NCBI GenBank assembly: GCA_001939145.1
Contig: LSRX01000829.1
Location: forward strand, 253,718-317,717
From: Symbiodinium microadriaticum
Lineage: Eukaryota > Sar > Dinophyceae > Suessiales > Symbiodiniaceae
Reading direction: 5' to 3'
Length of the DNA stretch: 64,000 nucleotides
Positions 45,836-58,670 of the stretch are shown in pieces. A program made the position numbers and the translations under genes. A model generated the notes under the pieces. The model did not search any database. It saw only the letters and a program-made list of their open reading frames with translations, and was not told the DNA's origin. Within the stretch, counting starts at the first letter, position 1. The number at the start of each line of letters is the position of its first letter.

Positions 45836-45899
45836 CACACGAAAGTTACAGCACAAAATTGAAAAAAGACTTGCCCTAAACACCAAAAGGGAAGGGGCT

Positions 45900-46500
45900 C
45901 CCATCGACAGGGCTGCTCAAGTTGTTCAAGTCTTGCTCCTTGCGTGTGCATGTGCCGGCCCCTAGAACCCTCACTGGGTACAAGCAGCATCCTTTCGACA
46001 AGCCAGCAGCGACTGCCTTCGCCGATGCCGCAGTCAAGCCTTGCCTCAGACTGGAACACGCATGGCCTGACCTTCACAGTCGAAGCGCCCTGGGAACCCA
46101 GCAGCTCCCTGACTCTTTCGAGGAGCCCCTCCGAGCCCGGCGTCTCCTGCACCTGAACACTGCCCCAATGATTCCCAATGCCCAACGTAGACCTAGACGA
46201 GCCTGTTGCAGCGCAAGGCTCACTTTCTCCTGCGGGCTTCAGAAATGCACGTGTTCTTCCTGCGATGCAGGAGAAAAAACGACTGTGCCTTTGCCGCAGC
46301 GGCTGTCGGCTCAAAGCCGTACCTGAGACCGGGCATTCTGGGAACGGAGCTCACCATGCGAGCTGCTGTTCAGGTCAGAACTCCGGGAGGATGTCGCTCA
46401 CGGCCACCCACACCTGTCCCACGCGTGCACAGAGGCCTCTTTGGCTCCGTATTCGCGGAGCTGCACATCTACACAGCTGAGAGTTCCTGTTCTGTTGCAC
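45900..46500 (-). CDS. Uncharacterised exons
   Basis: 46170-45960 contains VQVQETPGSEGLLERVREL then STVKVRPCVFQSEARLDC and WLVERMLLVPSEG. 46415-46375 contains GQVWVAVSDILPEF. Coding bias is good; no domain recognised. Confidence 0.35.
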
Positions 46501-46734
46501 TTCACTGAACACGTGACCGCAAGACGGGGTCGCTGATAAGGCATATAAGGACATGAGTCTGCCTCAGACTGCCCAGGCGAAGTCTTGGAAGCCTTACTCC
46601 GATGACCGAAACTGAGTCTTCAGAGATTAACTGTCGTTGCATCTTCGAACTTCTCGTGAGGCCGGAACCGCTGCTAGCTTCGCCTCATATCGCAATCCGC
46701 GAAAAGCGGAAGTTACTGCCATCCGCCTGTGAAT

Positions 46735-47640
46735 CTACCTGAGTCTCTCAAGAGCCTGGAACGAAGTCTTCTCACTCGCGGCAACCACATCCTCCAGAAT
46801 GGCAGGCTGTGTCATGTCTTCGAAATGTAGGCACTGCAGCGAAGCATCGCATCGGTTGGAGGCCGATGGCAAATTCTCCAAGCACCATTCAGGCAGTCTG
46901 AGACTTTGCACCGGGTCCAGAAGGAACTGCTTTGACCGCGGGGGCGAAAAGTCCGGCCCATGCCAAGCCTCAAGAAACCACGCCGTCACAAGCCGAATCT
47001 ACCCCTTCGTCCGGACATTCTGAGCTGCAGGCAGTTCCCGCGCAGTTCAGGGAACGAATCGAACCGAGCTGCTGCCTCTCGGAAAATGGCGTGTACCTGC
47101 GAAGCAGGAGCATTCACATCGCCTCGTGCACCTGCCAGCTCCCCATGGCACACCCGCCGGAGAAGTGCTGCAACATCCGCACTGTCCTGCTCTGGAAAGT
47201 GGGCCCAAGCTTCATCTGCATGAGCTGGCGCAGAAATGTTCACTTGGCTGCGGGCGCACTGCGGGGCAATCCCACGACATCCATGATCTTGCTCCGGATC
47301 TCAAGCACTGTCGAAACATCACGATTTGTCGATCGTCTTGCTTTTGATCAGTTCTGTTCTTGATCTGATTGCTTCGTCGTGCTGGAAGTGGCAGTGCCGA
47401 TGGCGTCGGTGGTGTGGTGGCATGGTGGGAAGGTGGCAGCATGGCACGGTAGCGCAGCAGCAGCAGCAGGAGCAGCCGGGATAGTGCAAGCAGCAGTTGC
47501 CATTTCGTCTGCGGTCCTGTGTCTGAGGTCGAAGCCTCGGCAATCGTGGAAGTCTTCCTCACTCGAAGGTGGAGTTTGCCCTCAGTCTGCATGTGCTTGA
47601 CCGTCACCACGACCTCACGTTTCACTGACATCCCGGAGTG
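46735..47640 (-). CDS. Uncharacterised multi-exon gene
   Basis: Segments in order: SVKREVVVTVKHMQTEGKLH (47630), HADEAWAHFPEQDSADVAAL then LRRVCHGELAGARGD (47220-47110), and FLLDPVQSLRLPEWCLENL then EDMTQPAILEDVVAASEK with a stop at 46735. Good codon use throughout. No domain recognised; an imperfect CAG/CTG run lies at 47453-47475. Confidence 0.4.
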
Positions 47641-47859
47641 GTGCCGATGGCAAAGCGGCCTGGTCCGCAGCAGCCACTGCCGCTGGCTTTGCGGAGCTCC
47701 TGACATTTCTTTTCTTATGGGGGCCCTCAGCTCCCTCAGCCCTCCGCTCGAGGCCAAGTTGGCCTTACCGGAGCCACATTTGTGACGCCAGCTCGGCACC
47801 TGAGCGCTAAGCACTGAGCATAGCACGGAGCCTTTTGCCAGCACACTTGGCTTCCTTTT

Positions 47860-49023
47860 CAGCGGAGCACACGAAATGCAGGGAGCCAGCTGCCGTGAGG
47901 CCTTCTCCCTTCACCTCGCCATGGCTTACTCGGAAGCTCTAGGCTTGCGATCAAACATGTGCCTGGACTCGCAAGTCGCCGTGACCAGAAGCAGTGTTGT
48001 GATAGAACCTCGACTTTCCATGATGTCAATGCGCCTGCCACACGTTTATCCGTCTCAGGCCAAAACGGGTTCTTGCCCCAAAGCAAGACATGTCTGCCAG
48101 CCACGCTCGGCGTCTGCAGGGCCATTGAAGAAACAAAGATCGGCAAGCGAGAAGAATACATCCAGAATCAGAGCCGCTGGAGCCGACCTCCACCCAAAGC
48201 ATGGGCTCGTGCTGCACCTCACTGCAAAAGAAGCGAAGGAAACGAGCTCTTGCAAAACGGGGCTGGGACGTTTTGGCCAAGTCCGATTCGTGATCGAACC
48301 GACAAGTCCTCGCGACAGCACAGCAACATGGAGCCCTGTACAGAGTCGTCTGACCTGAACTCTGCTCAACTGTTGTGGTGAGGGATTTATGCCAATACAT
48401 CTTGCCAATGGGCCACTGAAAGCTGATTCTTACAAAACCCGACATCTTCGTGCTGCTGGCTAAGCTGCTTCAGGATTTGGAAGCAAACAGAAAGTTGCGA
48501 AACCAACCCTGCAGAGCACAGAGTCATTTCCATCTTAAAAGGGCTGGGATCATGGGTCGAGCATCGGCTCTTGGTTCTTAGTGGTTCATAAGGATATCAA
48601 CGTCATTCTAGCATGGATGCCTGCGAATTTCGTCCTGTCATGGTCATCGCACACTGCACATTTACGGCGAAACGACCTCGAAAGAGCACGACCCCGCCCC
48701 TTCTGTTCTTGCCACAAGAAGGCAGGAGCTGGTCCTGTACTCTCTGTCTCGTCCGCTGCGAATCCCGCAAGTCGAACACTTTTCAAGTGCATGGGAGCAA
48801 GGCAGGAAGCACTATCAAGGAGGTGACAGAGTGCTAGGGGGGCGAAAGCGCGAAGTCGCTGAAACGCTTGAAACTGCAAGTCAACTGCTATCTTGCAGAA
48901 ATCTATTTCGGAAAAGTCCAAAGTCAAAATATTCTGAGGCAATGTCGACAACAGCACTGCACTCCTACGCAGCAAGTGCAGCAATCCCTTGCTCGTCCTG
49001 ACCCTGGCGCTCCACAACAGCAT
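47860..49023 (-). CDS. Uncharacterised coding-like segments
   Basis: RFFCSEVQHEPMLWVEVGSS (48240) and LDFSEIDFCKIAVDLQFQAF then RLRAFAPLALCHLLDS (48920-48815) look coding on the minus strand. Exon limits undefined. Confidence 0.3.
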
Positions 49024-49039
49024 GTGGTTTGGACCTTAG

Positions 49040-50660
49040 TGAACGCACCCCGCGAAGCTAGCCTGTGAGGATACGAGACTCCTTGGCCTCCTCGATGCAG
49101 CTTGGAACTTTCTAGCGACAGCTCAGCTCGGGACGTCATCTTGAAGCACAGTGTGTCCGGCCGTGTGTCCTAATATAAAGCTTCCCTTCCGTCTTGAGTT
49201 GTTACAACACGACATTTGGACGCAAGCTACTTGCCTGTTTTGTCGCAGGGCATTGGATTATGTCAGATTTGTGCTGCACAGATGCCTTTCTGTTCACCAG
49301 GCGGACAAGGAAAGTCCGACTAGCGGAGCATCCGGAGCGTCACTGTCCAGGAAGGCTTCATGAAGCTTCGCTGCCGTCTCTGCCATGTTCTATAAAAGCG
49401 GGGCTTCCGCGGCCGGAGTGGTATGGTGCATCATACAGGGAGGCCCTTGGACAAACCGTCCATGACTGAAGAACCTCTTAAATCTAATTCTAAATGATTC
49501 TCGCTTGCTGAGGAACACCGTCCCCGCAAGAGCGTAGCTTGTCTTGGTTCCTTTATGTTCATTCCATGTGCTGAAGAAGGCTGTCCTCGTGATGGTCACC
49601 GCCAGATCTGAAGGTGACGTCGTGAGGTTCCGCCGCGCCTCTTGGAATGTCGACCTGCCAGGGAAAGCGATTGCATCGACTTTGTGAAGTTCGAGGCACA
49701 ATCCCTAAACTCATGACGGCTCTGCACGATAGACTCGGATCTCATCCTTCAAGCCTCCGAAGTCCTGCATGCCAGATGGTACTACACTGCTTTGTGTGGC
49801 GTTAGCTTGCCCAGATGCGGTCCTTCACGCGCCTGCTTCGCCGTATGCCCTTGTGACCACCATAGAAAAACCTGAAGCACAAGCCAACACCATAAAGTGT
49901 ACGGCACGAGCGCCGGCTTCAAGAGCTGAGCGGCTTCTCGAGTTTCACGGCCATTGGCACGTCAATGTGCTTACCGGGAGGCTTTTGCATCTCCTGCTCT
50001 TAAGCGCAAGGAGCGGTCAGAAAAGAGACGCTGCTCAGCTGCAGCAACTCCTGCAGCTTCTTGAGGACTTCACTAGCATCAAACTGTGCACGGGTCTTCG
50101 GCTTGAAGCCTTTCACCTGCCACAGTCACACGTGCAAACCTTCACCATTTCACATATGAACTTCTTGTCTCCGCCTCGTAGGATGCCTTGTCCCTGTCAC
50201 GTTCCCGATCATACCTTCGGACCGCATCACTCTTTCCTTCACTGTTCACTTAGGCCTCGGGACACCTTCTGAGATTCTTGCCTGGGAAACCGGACAAAGT
50301 AAGTCAAGCGATCTGGAAAAAACTACAAGTGCCAAACCGAGTTCAAACCCACAGAAGCAACATTCATGGTAACAGCTGTTTCGCTTTGGGAACAGCATGG
50401 AACCAGAGGGCGAACTCTGAAAATGGTGGAGGCCTTGCAGGGAAATACTCTTCAGCCAGTTTTGTCAAGTACCCAAACCTGCGGCCGCCGCAACCCTTTG
50501 TGTACCACGTTTCGCCTGCAGCTTGCCGATACTCGAGCCGGCAACCCGAGAAGCCCAGAACCCAAAGGCCAGAGACGACCTCCCACCCACCAAGCTTTGG
50601 ACACACACACACACACACACACAGAGACAGAGAGTGACAAACCCAGACCGGCAAAGAGGT
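49040..50660. other. Weak coding signals; CA run
   Basis: A plus frame at 49769-50272 (167 codons) and several minus frames lack homology. A CA run lies at about 50602-50625. No feature is supported with confidence. Confidence 0.3.
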
Positions 50661-50674
50661 CAACTCAACACCTT

Positions 50675-51599
50675 CACTAAGGCTGCAGCTGACGACGGGT
50701 AGGATTGTCCCCCAGTGTCAAGTAGGCGTTCTTTAGCTCAATGAAGATGGCAGCGTACCTGGAGAGGTGTGTGTGTGTGTGCACTTTCGGTCAAAGTACT
50801 CTGACAGAGACCCACAGCCAGCTGTCGATTCTTCTTCTCCCGAGAGCGGGCACTCCTCTTTCTGTTCCGTGCTGAGACCAGAGGTTTTGTCTGGATGGTA
50901 CACGAGCGAGAGCTTCTTGTAGGCCTTGATCAAAGCGGCGCGGCTGCTCACCCAATCATCTTCCCCCGCTCATCCCGCTCCAGCGAAAGAGCTCTCCGCA
51001 CCTTTTTGACCTCTTCCAGGGTCGCAAACTCGTCTATGCCAAGGACCTCGCTCCGCGTTCTCAGTCTCGACGTGTCACTGCAGTCGAGATGGTGCCACTA
51101 GCGCTGCTGGCCTTGTAGTAGTTGATGCCTGACAGCACACTTGCCAAGCTGCATGTGCTCTTGTCGCACTGATGCTGTACACATGTGACTTGCCAAACAA
51201 ATGCATCGGGGTGCATCGGTCAAACTCGTGTGCTTTCGGAGACGAGAAATCGTCATCCTGCAAGCTGGAATCGCAAAAGATGCTGCCTTCGAGAAGATTC
51301 TCGTCAAAAGAGCCCATCGGGCAGTCCACAGGCTTGAAAGATGGGTCGGTTTTCTTGCGCTTCTCGTCCCGGTCACAAGTGAAGGTCCAACAAAGGTCCT
51401 GCTCACCGATCATGGCTTCTGATGCAAAGTGGGCAGGAAGTGCAACGACCTCCGTCTTGCGAACTCCTTGCATGAAGGGGCTGTTCTGGAAGGCCCTGCA
51501 TTCGGTGCAAAGCTGCGCAGAGCATTGCCGAACGATCTCGACGAAGCGGAAACTAGTCGGCACACGTGCCCTCAGCTCGTGGCGCATATTGGTCAGCAT
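50675..51599 (-). CDS. J-domain (DnaJ/Hsp40-type) protein
   Basis: The exon at about 51055-50990 reads SEVLGIDEFATLEEVKK. An intron ending at an AG just before 50940 joins it to AALIKAYKKLSLVYHPDKT with the HPD tripeptide at 50889-50897. A last exon, about 50735-50675, reads FIELKNAYLTLGDNPTRRQL with a stop. Together these are helices I-IV of a J-domain, which stimulates Hsp70 ATPase. Upstream exons 51590-51180 (RARVPTSFRFVEIVRQC; CDRDEKRKKTDPSFKPVDC; HEFDRCTPMHLFGKSHV) probably form the N-terminal part. The J-domain is C-terminal and no Gly/Phe or zinc region is seen, so it would be a type III J-protein. A GT microsatellite (50769-50782) lies in the last intron. Confidence 0.75.
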
Positions 51600-52132
51600 T
51601 CATCTTGGATGTCTCCCGTTTGCCAAGACGGGCCAGGGAATCCTGCAGGCGAGCACAACACCAAGGCGAGTTGCTGCGGGAGCTCGGAGCTTGCGCCTGC
51701 TTGAAGCTGAATTGTCCATCGAAGGTCGTCACCGCCATGGCCGCTGCGGTTCGGGCTTACGCCGAGCTATCACCGAGGCGGCGAGGCGGCGAGGCGATGC
51801 AAGGGAGACTCCCCAAACTGGTTCCCACGCTCTAAAGAGCGACTTGGACAGTCTAGTCTTCTGTCTACGGCTACGGAGTCTGCGGGGTTCTTCACTTCGA
51901 TTTTGGTCTCCCGTTTCTTCATGGACATTGATTTGCACCCGGACAGCCCTTGCACAGCACTCAGCTGGTGGAAAAGTGTGCTGCACTTGGGCCTGCAAAA
52001 GCTGCGAAGCACGTCTGGATGCGTAGTCAGCACGGCGACATATGCTGCGGGAAAGCAGGGATGGACCGAGATGAAACCATACGTCCACTGCCCAACATCG
52101 AACCTGGTGCGACGGGCAATCCCGAGCTCCAA
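51600..52132 (-). CDS. Uncharacterised exons, possibly N-terminal part of the J-protein gene
   Basis: 52130-51990 reads RTRFDVGQWTYGFISVHP then AAYVAVLTTHPDVLRSFC, and 51670-51610 reads RLQDSLARLGKRETSKM. Codon bias is good. Linkage to the J-domain gene is by strand and order only. Confidence 0.35.
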
Positions 52133-52645
52133 CTAAGAGTCAACACTGAGGAGTGGGCTCCCGGATATACTTGCTGTCCAACACTGTCTTCTTCAGCGCC
52201 ATGAGCCTTGCATCACAGTGCAAACAGTGAGCCGCTGGGCAACTCCTTCCATGTCTCAATTGTGCTGAGGTTCGCCGGAGCAGAGGGCAAAAGGGCCTTT
52301 CGTGGAGGGGAGGCCCCCCCCGTGCGGCCCCGATCCCTGCACTCCCTTAAGCTCGAGTCCAAAGGCAGGGTGCGTCATCGCTGAGAACATGCTGATGCTC
52401 CCACGCACTGTCAGGAACGAGTCCCAAAGGTGCTGAGCGTCTTTTCTTAAAATGCAGACGTGACATCACATTGGCACTCTCTTCGACCACAGGTTTTTCC
52501 TGAGAAACATTCAACATTGGTGAAGGACTCCTAGCTCAGCAACATATTGCATCTTGATGTTGGCAAAAGGTTATAGAGATCCAGCGTTTCAACACGAGAC
52601 ATGCACTTTGGTCAGGGAGTTCCTACTCGTTTCTACACACACGAA

Positions 52646-53411
52646 TTACAAGGTGACACCCGAAACAATGGCAGATCGCGCTACCATTCGGAAAGCTTTG
52701 ACGACTTCTGCACAGCGTGCAACTGCACAGGGTGTTTCTGAGCTCTTGTCACCTGCGTAGTGGTGAAGTGCTCTGTCCAGTTGAAGTATTGCAGCAACAG
52801 TTTTTCTGCAGGCAGGGCGCAGAACTTGCCCAAGAGAGAAAACACCCTCACAGATGGAAGACTCTTGCTTCGTCTGCGACATTTCTTTTGCAGGGGTAGG
52901 CTCCTTGCTACTGCTGGGCGGACATGTGTGAAGGAAGCTACTAAGGCCTCCACATTGCAAAGTCGCGATACGCAAGCAAACGTAAGGACAAGTTCCACCA
53001 CTATGTTGACAGCTGACTCACTCTGCACTCCACAGTGAAGTCCAACAACGGTTGAAATCAGACATGAATTCGCGAAGCCTGCAATGCGAAGGTCCCAGCG
53101 TGCACACAGGAAGGGCTTGCAATGAGATTGGCAGGCCAGCTCAAGTAACAATTCAACTCGTAATCGCAATGAGCCAGGGAGACCAGCGGGCGGTGTGAGG
53201 GTCTCTATGCGATTCTATGCTCATCTGTCCGGCAGTTCCAAGTGTCCAAAAACGCCTCTGACTTATGATGTCGCACTCCTGGAATCTCGCATACGAATTC
53301 AAACGCCGCGGAGAAACACACCTTCGTCCCTTCATTCACTGGGACTCGAATATCAAGAAGCCCACGGAGGTCGACTTTGGGGCTCGTCAAGCAGCCTTGG
53401 CTGGGACTCAC
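52646..53411 (-). CDS. Uncharacterised exons
   Basis: KVDLRGLLDIRVPVNEGTKV then FSAAFEFVCEIPGV (53375-53265) and ISTVVGLHCGVQSESAVNIV then ELVLTFACVSRLC (53060-52955) look coding. The second is hydrophobic. Not recognised. Confidence 0.35.
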
Positions 53412-53814
53412 TCTCTTTCGATCTGCGACGTTGCCTGTGCTGAAGATCTTCTTTGGGACCCGCCTTGAACCTTCTGGACATCGTTTGTATGCGTATTGCT
53501 TCCTGAGGCCCTCTTAAAGCACGGCAGCATCCAGTTCCGTTCCCACGACCTCATAGCGATCCCTTTGTAAAACCGCTATGCCGCACCTGTCCTAGCATCT
53601 CAAGATCCTCCCCAACCAGAAAATTTCTGCGACGCTTTTCTGATCTACGGTAGGAGCTACAAAGACCTTCCGTCACGCGCCTATGGAAACATCAGGTCAG
53701 AGGCCCAGTCAGGAGCTGGCCAACAAGAGCGTAATGCAATAACACGCTAGGGAAGTAGGTCGGGAGGAAAATTATGCGCAAACATGCGTCGGGTGGGCAC
53801 TGAGGAAGCAGGGG

Positions 53815-56040
53815 TCACACGGTCACAGCCCCCTTAACCCGGTCCACTTGGCACTGCTTCTGAGGCGCTGATGACCGAATAGAAGCACTAGCAATCTCGA
53901 CAGGGTTCGCAAGCTGTGATTTCCTCCCAGGTTCAGAGCTGCGACCGAAGCCACACACAGTGTTCTTTTTCAGGCACGGACTCCAGCCAGGAAGAGAACT
54001 CGGCCATGGAATCTCGCCGCCCACCAAGAAAATCCGGCCTGGGACTTGGAAAGATACACCTTCAACGAGGCCACAGCTCCCTCCGAGCCCCGCGCAATAT
54101 CTCCGTCCCAAGCTTGTCAATCGCTGCCTGCGGCCCACCCCTGTGAACACGTGACCTGGCCAGCGCAGCCACGCACCTGAACACCCTGTCTGATGGTCAG
54201 AGCCCGGCCTCATCTTGGAGCCAAACTTGGAAAGAAAAAATTGCACTGCGGAGGTGGCAACCCAACGAGCCTCGGTGACGGGCCGGGTGGGAGGCAAGAC
54301 ATGGCAAGATGCTCCTGCTTCGCTAGGCATGGATTTTGCACGGCTGGCTTGCATCCGTCGCTGCAGTTGCCTTTTTCTTGGACTAAAGTGTGGGCAAGAT
54401 TCCAACACATTCCAGCTCTTGGGGCTTCCCACCATCTCTCCGACTCCCCTCTCAACTAAAGGCTGTCACTGCTCTGTATAGCCTGGGCCCAACCAGTTGT
54501 CCGGCTCGCTGCTGGCTTCTGCCAGGGCCCAAACTTCATCTTCGATGAGTTGTACATGGGGTGCCTGGTACCACGGTTCCACTTTCAAACCAAAGGCCAA
54601 AGTGTAAAGGGGCGTGCCTTGATCGGAAGTGCAGAGCATAATTCAATTCCTCTTCTCATGTCGTTCCAACCAGAGAGGCATGCCTGCCAGCTTCGCCAAG
54701 ATCTGCAGGCTTGGCAGTCATGTGAGTCATGTGAACCTGCCAAATGACGGAAGAGAGCAGCCGCACGTCCAGCACCTCTCAATCAATTCTCATCTTTGAT
54801 CCGGAATCGCGATACATTCCCTCATACACGGAGGACAATAAGGATCCGGCGATGGTTATACCGGGATGGTCCGGACGGCTGTCCTGAGTTTCAACATCCG
54901 ACACGCTGTGTCATCGCCAGACACAAAACTCTGAGTTCTTTGCTCTCAAGGCTGCCTCCATCATAAATAAAATCAGCAATTGGTACTCCTGTCAGTCGGG
55001 GCCCAATGACTTCTCAATGGCTTTTCACAACTGGCAGAGTGCTTGGGCCTGCATGGTGCACAATCGCCTCGGCTGTCTTTGCTTGCAACGGAGACGAGTA
55101 CCCGGCCAACCCAGGGCCCGGCGTGTTCAGCTTCTGTGCTGTGAAAACGAGGAGGTGGGAATCGCCTGGCTATGTGGACGCCTCTGCAGAGCCCTTCTGC
55201 CCCCACGGAAGCAGTCCGCCTGGCCATCGAGGCGGCAGGTAGATCGTGGCTCCGCTGCGCAATGCCTTTCGCTGCGCCATGCTGCGCCAATCCACCCCCA
55301 GACCCCCATGGCCACGAGATGTGAGTCCGATGCAGCTTCCACTTGCCGGACACCTGATTCGCTGTGTGGGTGGCCGGAAGCACAGCACACGCAGGTAAGA
55401 ACCGGACCTATACTTAGTGGCCACGACCACCGCTGCCTATCACAGCAGAAGTTGACAATGCTCGGGCCCTTTGTCTGGACACAAGGAGCGAATCGCACAG
55501 ATGACGGGGTGTGACACCTGAAGCGGAGCATCTTGTCCGCTCTGGCCACTGCTTTTCCATGCTTTCCGCCTCGGCTTCAGTGCTTGGAAATTCTCAGCTC
55601 GAAGCGGAAGGCAGAAACCCGCCTGAGGATTCCAGAAGGAGGAGCTTTGCCCAAAATTCGGAAAGGGGCCTCAGCTGAACACAGGCCATGAATCGAAAAA
55701 TTGCCGTGAGCCCGTGTTTTGGAAGCTGGGCGTCAGTCAGGCCGGCCACTGTCAGCGTGGTGTCGTCCCCTGGCGACTTGGACTCAACAGACACTCCAAA
55801 CTCTCGAGGCACACAGCATGCGCAGCCGTCCTGTGGCTGAGTGGATTGATTCTGCCAAATGCCGGATGAGCTCAGGAACCTTAACGGACGTGACATGCAT
55901 CGCCCAGAACAACCCCCATCTCAGCGCTTTCTTCCCACCGCGTACGCGCTGCAGCTCTTCAGTGTCATCGTCAAACCTATGGGGCTTGGAATCCTTTGAC
56001 AGGCACGAACATAAACCTGCTGGAATGCAGCAATTCAATA
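53815..56040 (-). CDS. Uncharacterised coding-like segments
   Basis: Best segments are SKPHRFDDDTEELQRVRGGK then LRWGLFWAMHVTSVKVPEL (56000-55870) and SAVQFFLSKFGSKMRPG (54250-54200). Other frames in 54.4-55.8 kb overlap on both strands without a clear winner. Confidence 0.25.
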
Positions 56041-56389
56041 CGGCAAGCCACTCTTAAAGGGAGCTTAGACCATCCCGATCAATCAGCAAAGCCTTGACCG
56101 GAACTGTCTGATAAGCGAAGCACACTACAAGAACGAGGTACGGCACTCGACCCCCAACAGAGCACAAAGGAAGGACGGCAGACATTGAACCCTTGAAGGT
56201 TGATGCGTGGAAGGCTTACAAGAACTTACAAGAACGATGGACTGCAAAACGACAACAAACTCTGCACTGAAAGGGCTGATGCGTGACACACTCTGCAAGA
56301 ACGACGGTCGGCAAAACCTTTAAATCCTAGCAGGACCGAGACGCACCACAACAACGATAGGCGACAAACAACAACACAAAAAAGACGGA

Positions 56390-58670
56390 GGCCAAAAACA
56401 CACCGCAAGAGCGATGGGCAGCAAAACTCAAACCCTCACAGAACACAAAGCAAGGACAGCAAACCCTAAGCCCGAAAAAGCTTCTGTGTGAAACTCCAAA
56501 CTATGAAAGAACACCAAGGAAAGCAAACCCTGAACGCAAAGGACGGAGTCTAAAAACACACCGCAAGAGCGATGGGCAGCAAAACTCAAACCCTCACAGA
56601 ACACAAAGCAAGGACAGCAAACCCTAAGCCCGAAAAAGCTTCTGTGTGAAACTCCAAACTATGAAAGAACACGAAGGAAAGCAAACCCTGAACGGATGGA
56701 GTCTAAACACACACCGCAAGAGCGATGGGCAGCAAAACTCAAACCCTCACAGAACACAAAGCAAGGACAGCAAACCCTAAGCCCGAAAAAGCTTCTGTGT
56801 GAAACTCCAAACTATGAAAGAACACGAAGGAAAGCAAACCCTGAACGGATGGAGTCTAAACACACACCGCAAGAGCGATGGGCAGCAAAACTCAAACCCT
56901 CACAGAACACAAAGCAAGGACAGCAAACCCTAAGCCCGAAAAAGCTTCTGTGTGAAACTCCAAACTATGAAAGAACACGAAGGAAAGCAAACCCTGAACG
57001 GATGGAGTCTAAACACACACCGCAAGAGCGATGGGCAGCAAAACTCAAACCCTCACAGAACACAAAGCAAGGACAGCAAACCCTAAGCCCGAAAAAGCTT
57101 CTGTGTGAAACTCCAAACTATGAAAGAACACGAAGGAAAGCAAACCCTGAACGGATGGAGTCTAAACACACACCGCAAGAGCGATGGGCAGCAAAACTCA
57201 AACCCTCACAGAACACAAAGCAAGGACAGCAAACCCTAAGCCCGAAAAAGCTTCTGTGTGAAACTCCAAACTATGAAAGAACACGAAGGAAAGCAAACCC
57301 TGAACGGATGGAGTCTAAACACACACCGCAAGAGCGATGGGCAGCAAAACTCAAACCCTCACAGAACACAAAGCAAGGACAGCAAACCCTAAGCCCGAAA
57401 AAGCTTCTGTGTGAAACTCCAAACTATGAAAGAACACGAAGGAAAGCAAACCCTGAACGGATGGAGTCTAAACACACACCGCAAGAGCGATGGGCAGCAA
57501 AACTCAAACCCTCACAGAACACAAATCAAGGACAGCAAACCCTAAGCCCGAATAAGCTTCTGTGTGAAACTCCAAACTATGAAAGAACACGAAGGAAAGC
57601 AAACCCTGAACGGATGGAGTCTAAACACACACCGCAAGAGCGATGGGCAGCAAAACTCAAACCCTCACAGAACACAAATCAAGGACAGCAAACCCTAAGC
57701 CCGAATAAGCTTCTGTGTGAAACTCCAAACTATGAAAGAACACGAAGGAAAGCAAACCCTGAACGGATGGAGTCTAAACACACACCGCAAGAGCGATGGG
57801 CAGCAAAACTCAAACCCTCACAGAACACAAATCAAGGACAGCAAACCCTAAGCCCGAATAAGCTTCTGTGTGAAACTCCAAACTATGAAAGAACACGAAG
57901 GAAAGCAAACCCTGAACGGATGGAGTCTAAACACACACCGCAAGAGCGATGGGCAGCAAAACTCAAACCCTCACAGAACACAAATCAAGGACAGCAAACC
58001 CTAAGCCCGAATAAGCTTCTGTGTGAAACTCCAAACTATGAAAGAACACGAAGGAAAGCAAACCCTGAACGGATGGAGTCTAAACACACACCGCAAGAGC
58101 GATGGGCAGCAAAACTCAAACCCTCACAGAACACAAATCAAGGACAGCAAACCCTAAGCCCGAATAAGCTTCTGTGTGAAACTCCAAACTATGAAAGAAC
58201 ACGAAGGAAAGCAAACCCTGAACGGATGGAGTCTAAACACACACCGCAAGAGCGATGGGCAGCAAAACTCAAACCCTCACAGAACACAAATCAAGGACAG
58301 CAAACCCTAAGCCCGAATAAGCTTCTGTGTGAAACTCCAAACTATGAAAGAACACGAAGGAAAGCAAACCCTGAACGGATGGAGTCTAAACACACACCGC
58401 AAGAGCGATGGGCAGCAAAACTCAAACCCTCACAGAACACAAAGCAAGGACAGCAAACCCTAAACCCGAAAAAGCTTCTGTGTGAAACTCCAAACTATGA
58501 AAGAACACCAAGGAAAGCAAACCCTGAACGCAAAGGACGGAGTCTAAAAACACACCGCAAGAGCGATGGGCAGCAAAACTCAAACCCTCACAGAACACAA
58601 CGCAAGGACAGCAAACCCTAAACCCGAAAAAGCTTCTGTGTGAACACCAAACTATGAAAGAACACGAAGG
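56390..58670. repeat. 153-bp higher-order tandem array, about 15 units
   Basis: The landmark CACCGCAAG starts units at 56401, 56559, 56712, then every 153 bp to 58395, and at 58553. First and last spacings are 158 bp because those junctions carry CGCAAAGGACGGAGTC instead of CGGATGGAGTC. Twelve central units are nearly identical. Two types differ at AAAGCAAGG/AAATCAAGG and GAAAAAGC/GAATAAGC: the first seven units and the last two are one type, and the six beginning 57477-58242 are the other. Each unit looks like one full satellite monomer plus a shortened second one. Confidence 0.97.
56696..58621 (+). other. 641-codon open frame through the 153-bp array
   Basis: Because 153 is a multiple of three, one plus frame stays open through 12 units and yields a 51-residue repeat (MESKHTPQERW ... 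RRKANPER), Lys/Gln/Asn-rich and basic. It lacks the C/G third-position bias of the real exons here, lies on the opposite strand to every recognised gene, and has no recognisable domain. A stop-free frame in a 51-codon unit is not improbable by chance. Probably not a gene. Confidence 0.5.

Noticed and set aside
56390-58670. CRISPR-like array
   Set aside because: Units are directly adjacent near-identical 153-bp repeats without unique spacers, in a eukaryotic context.
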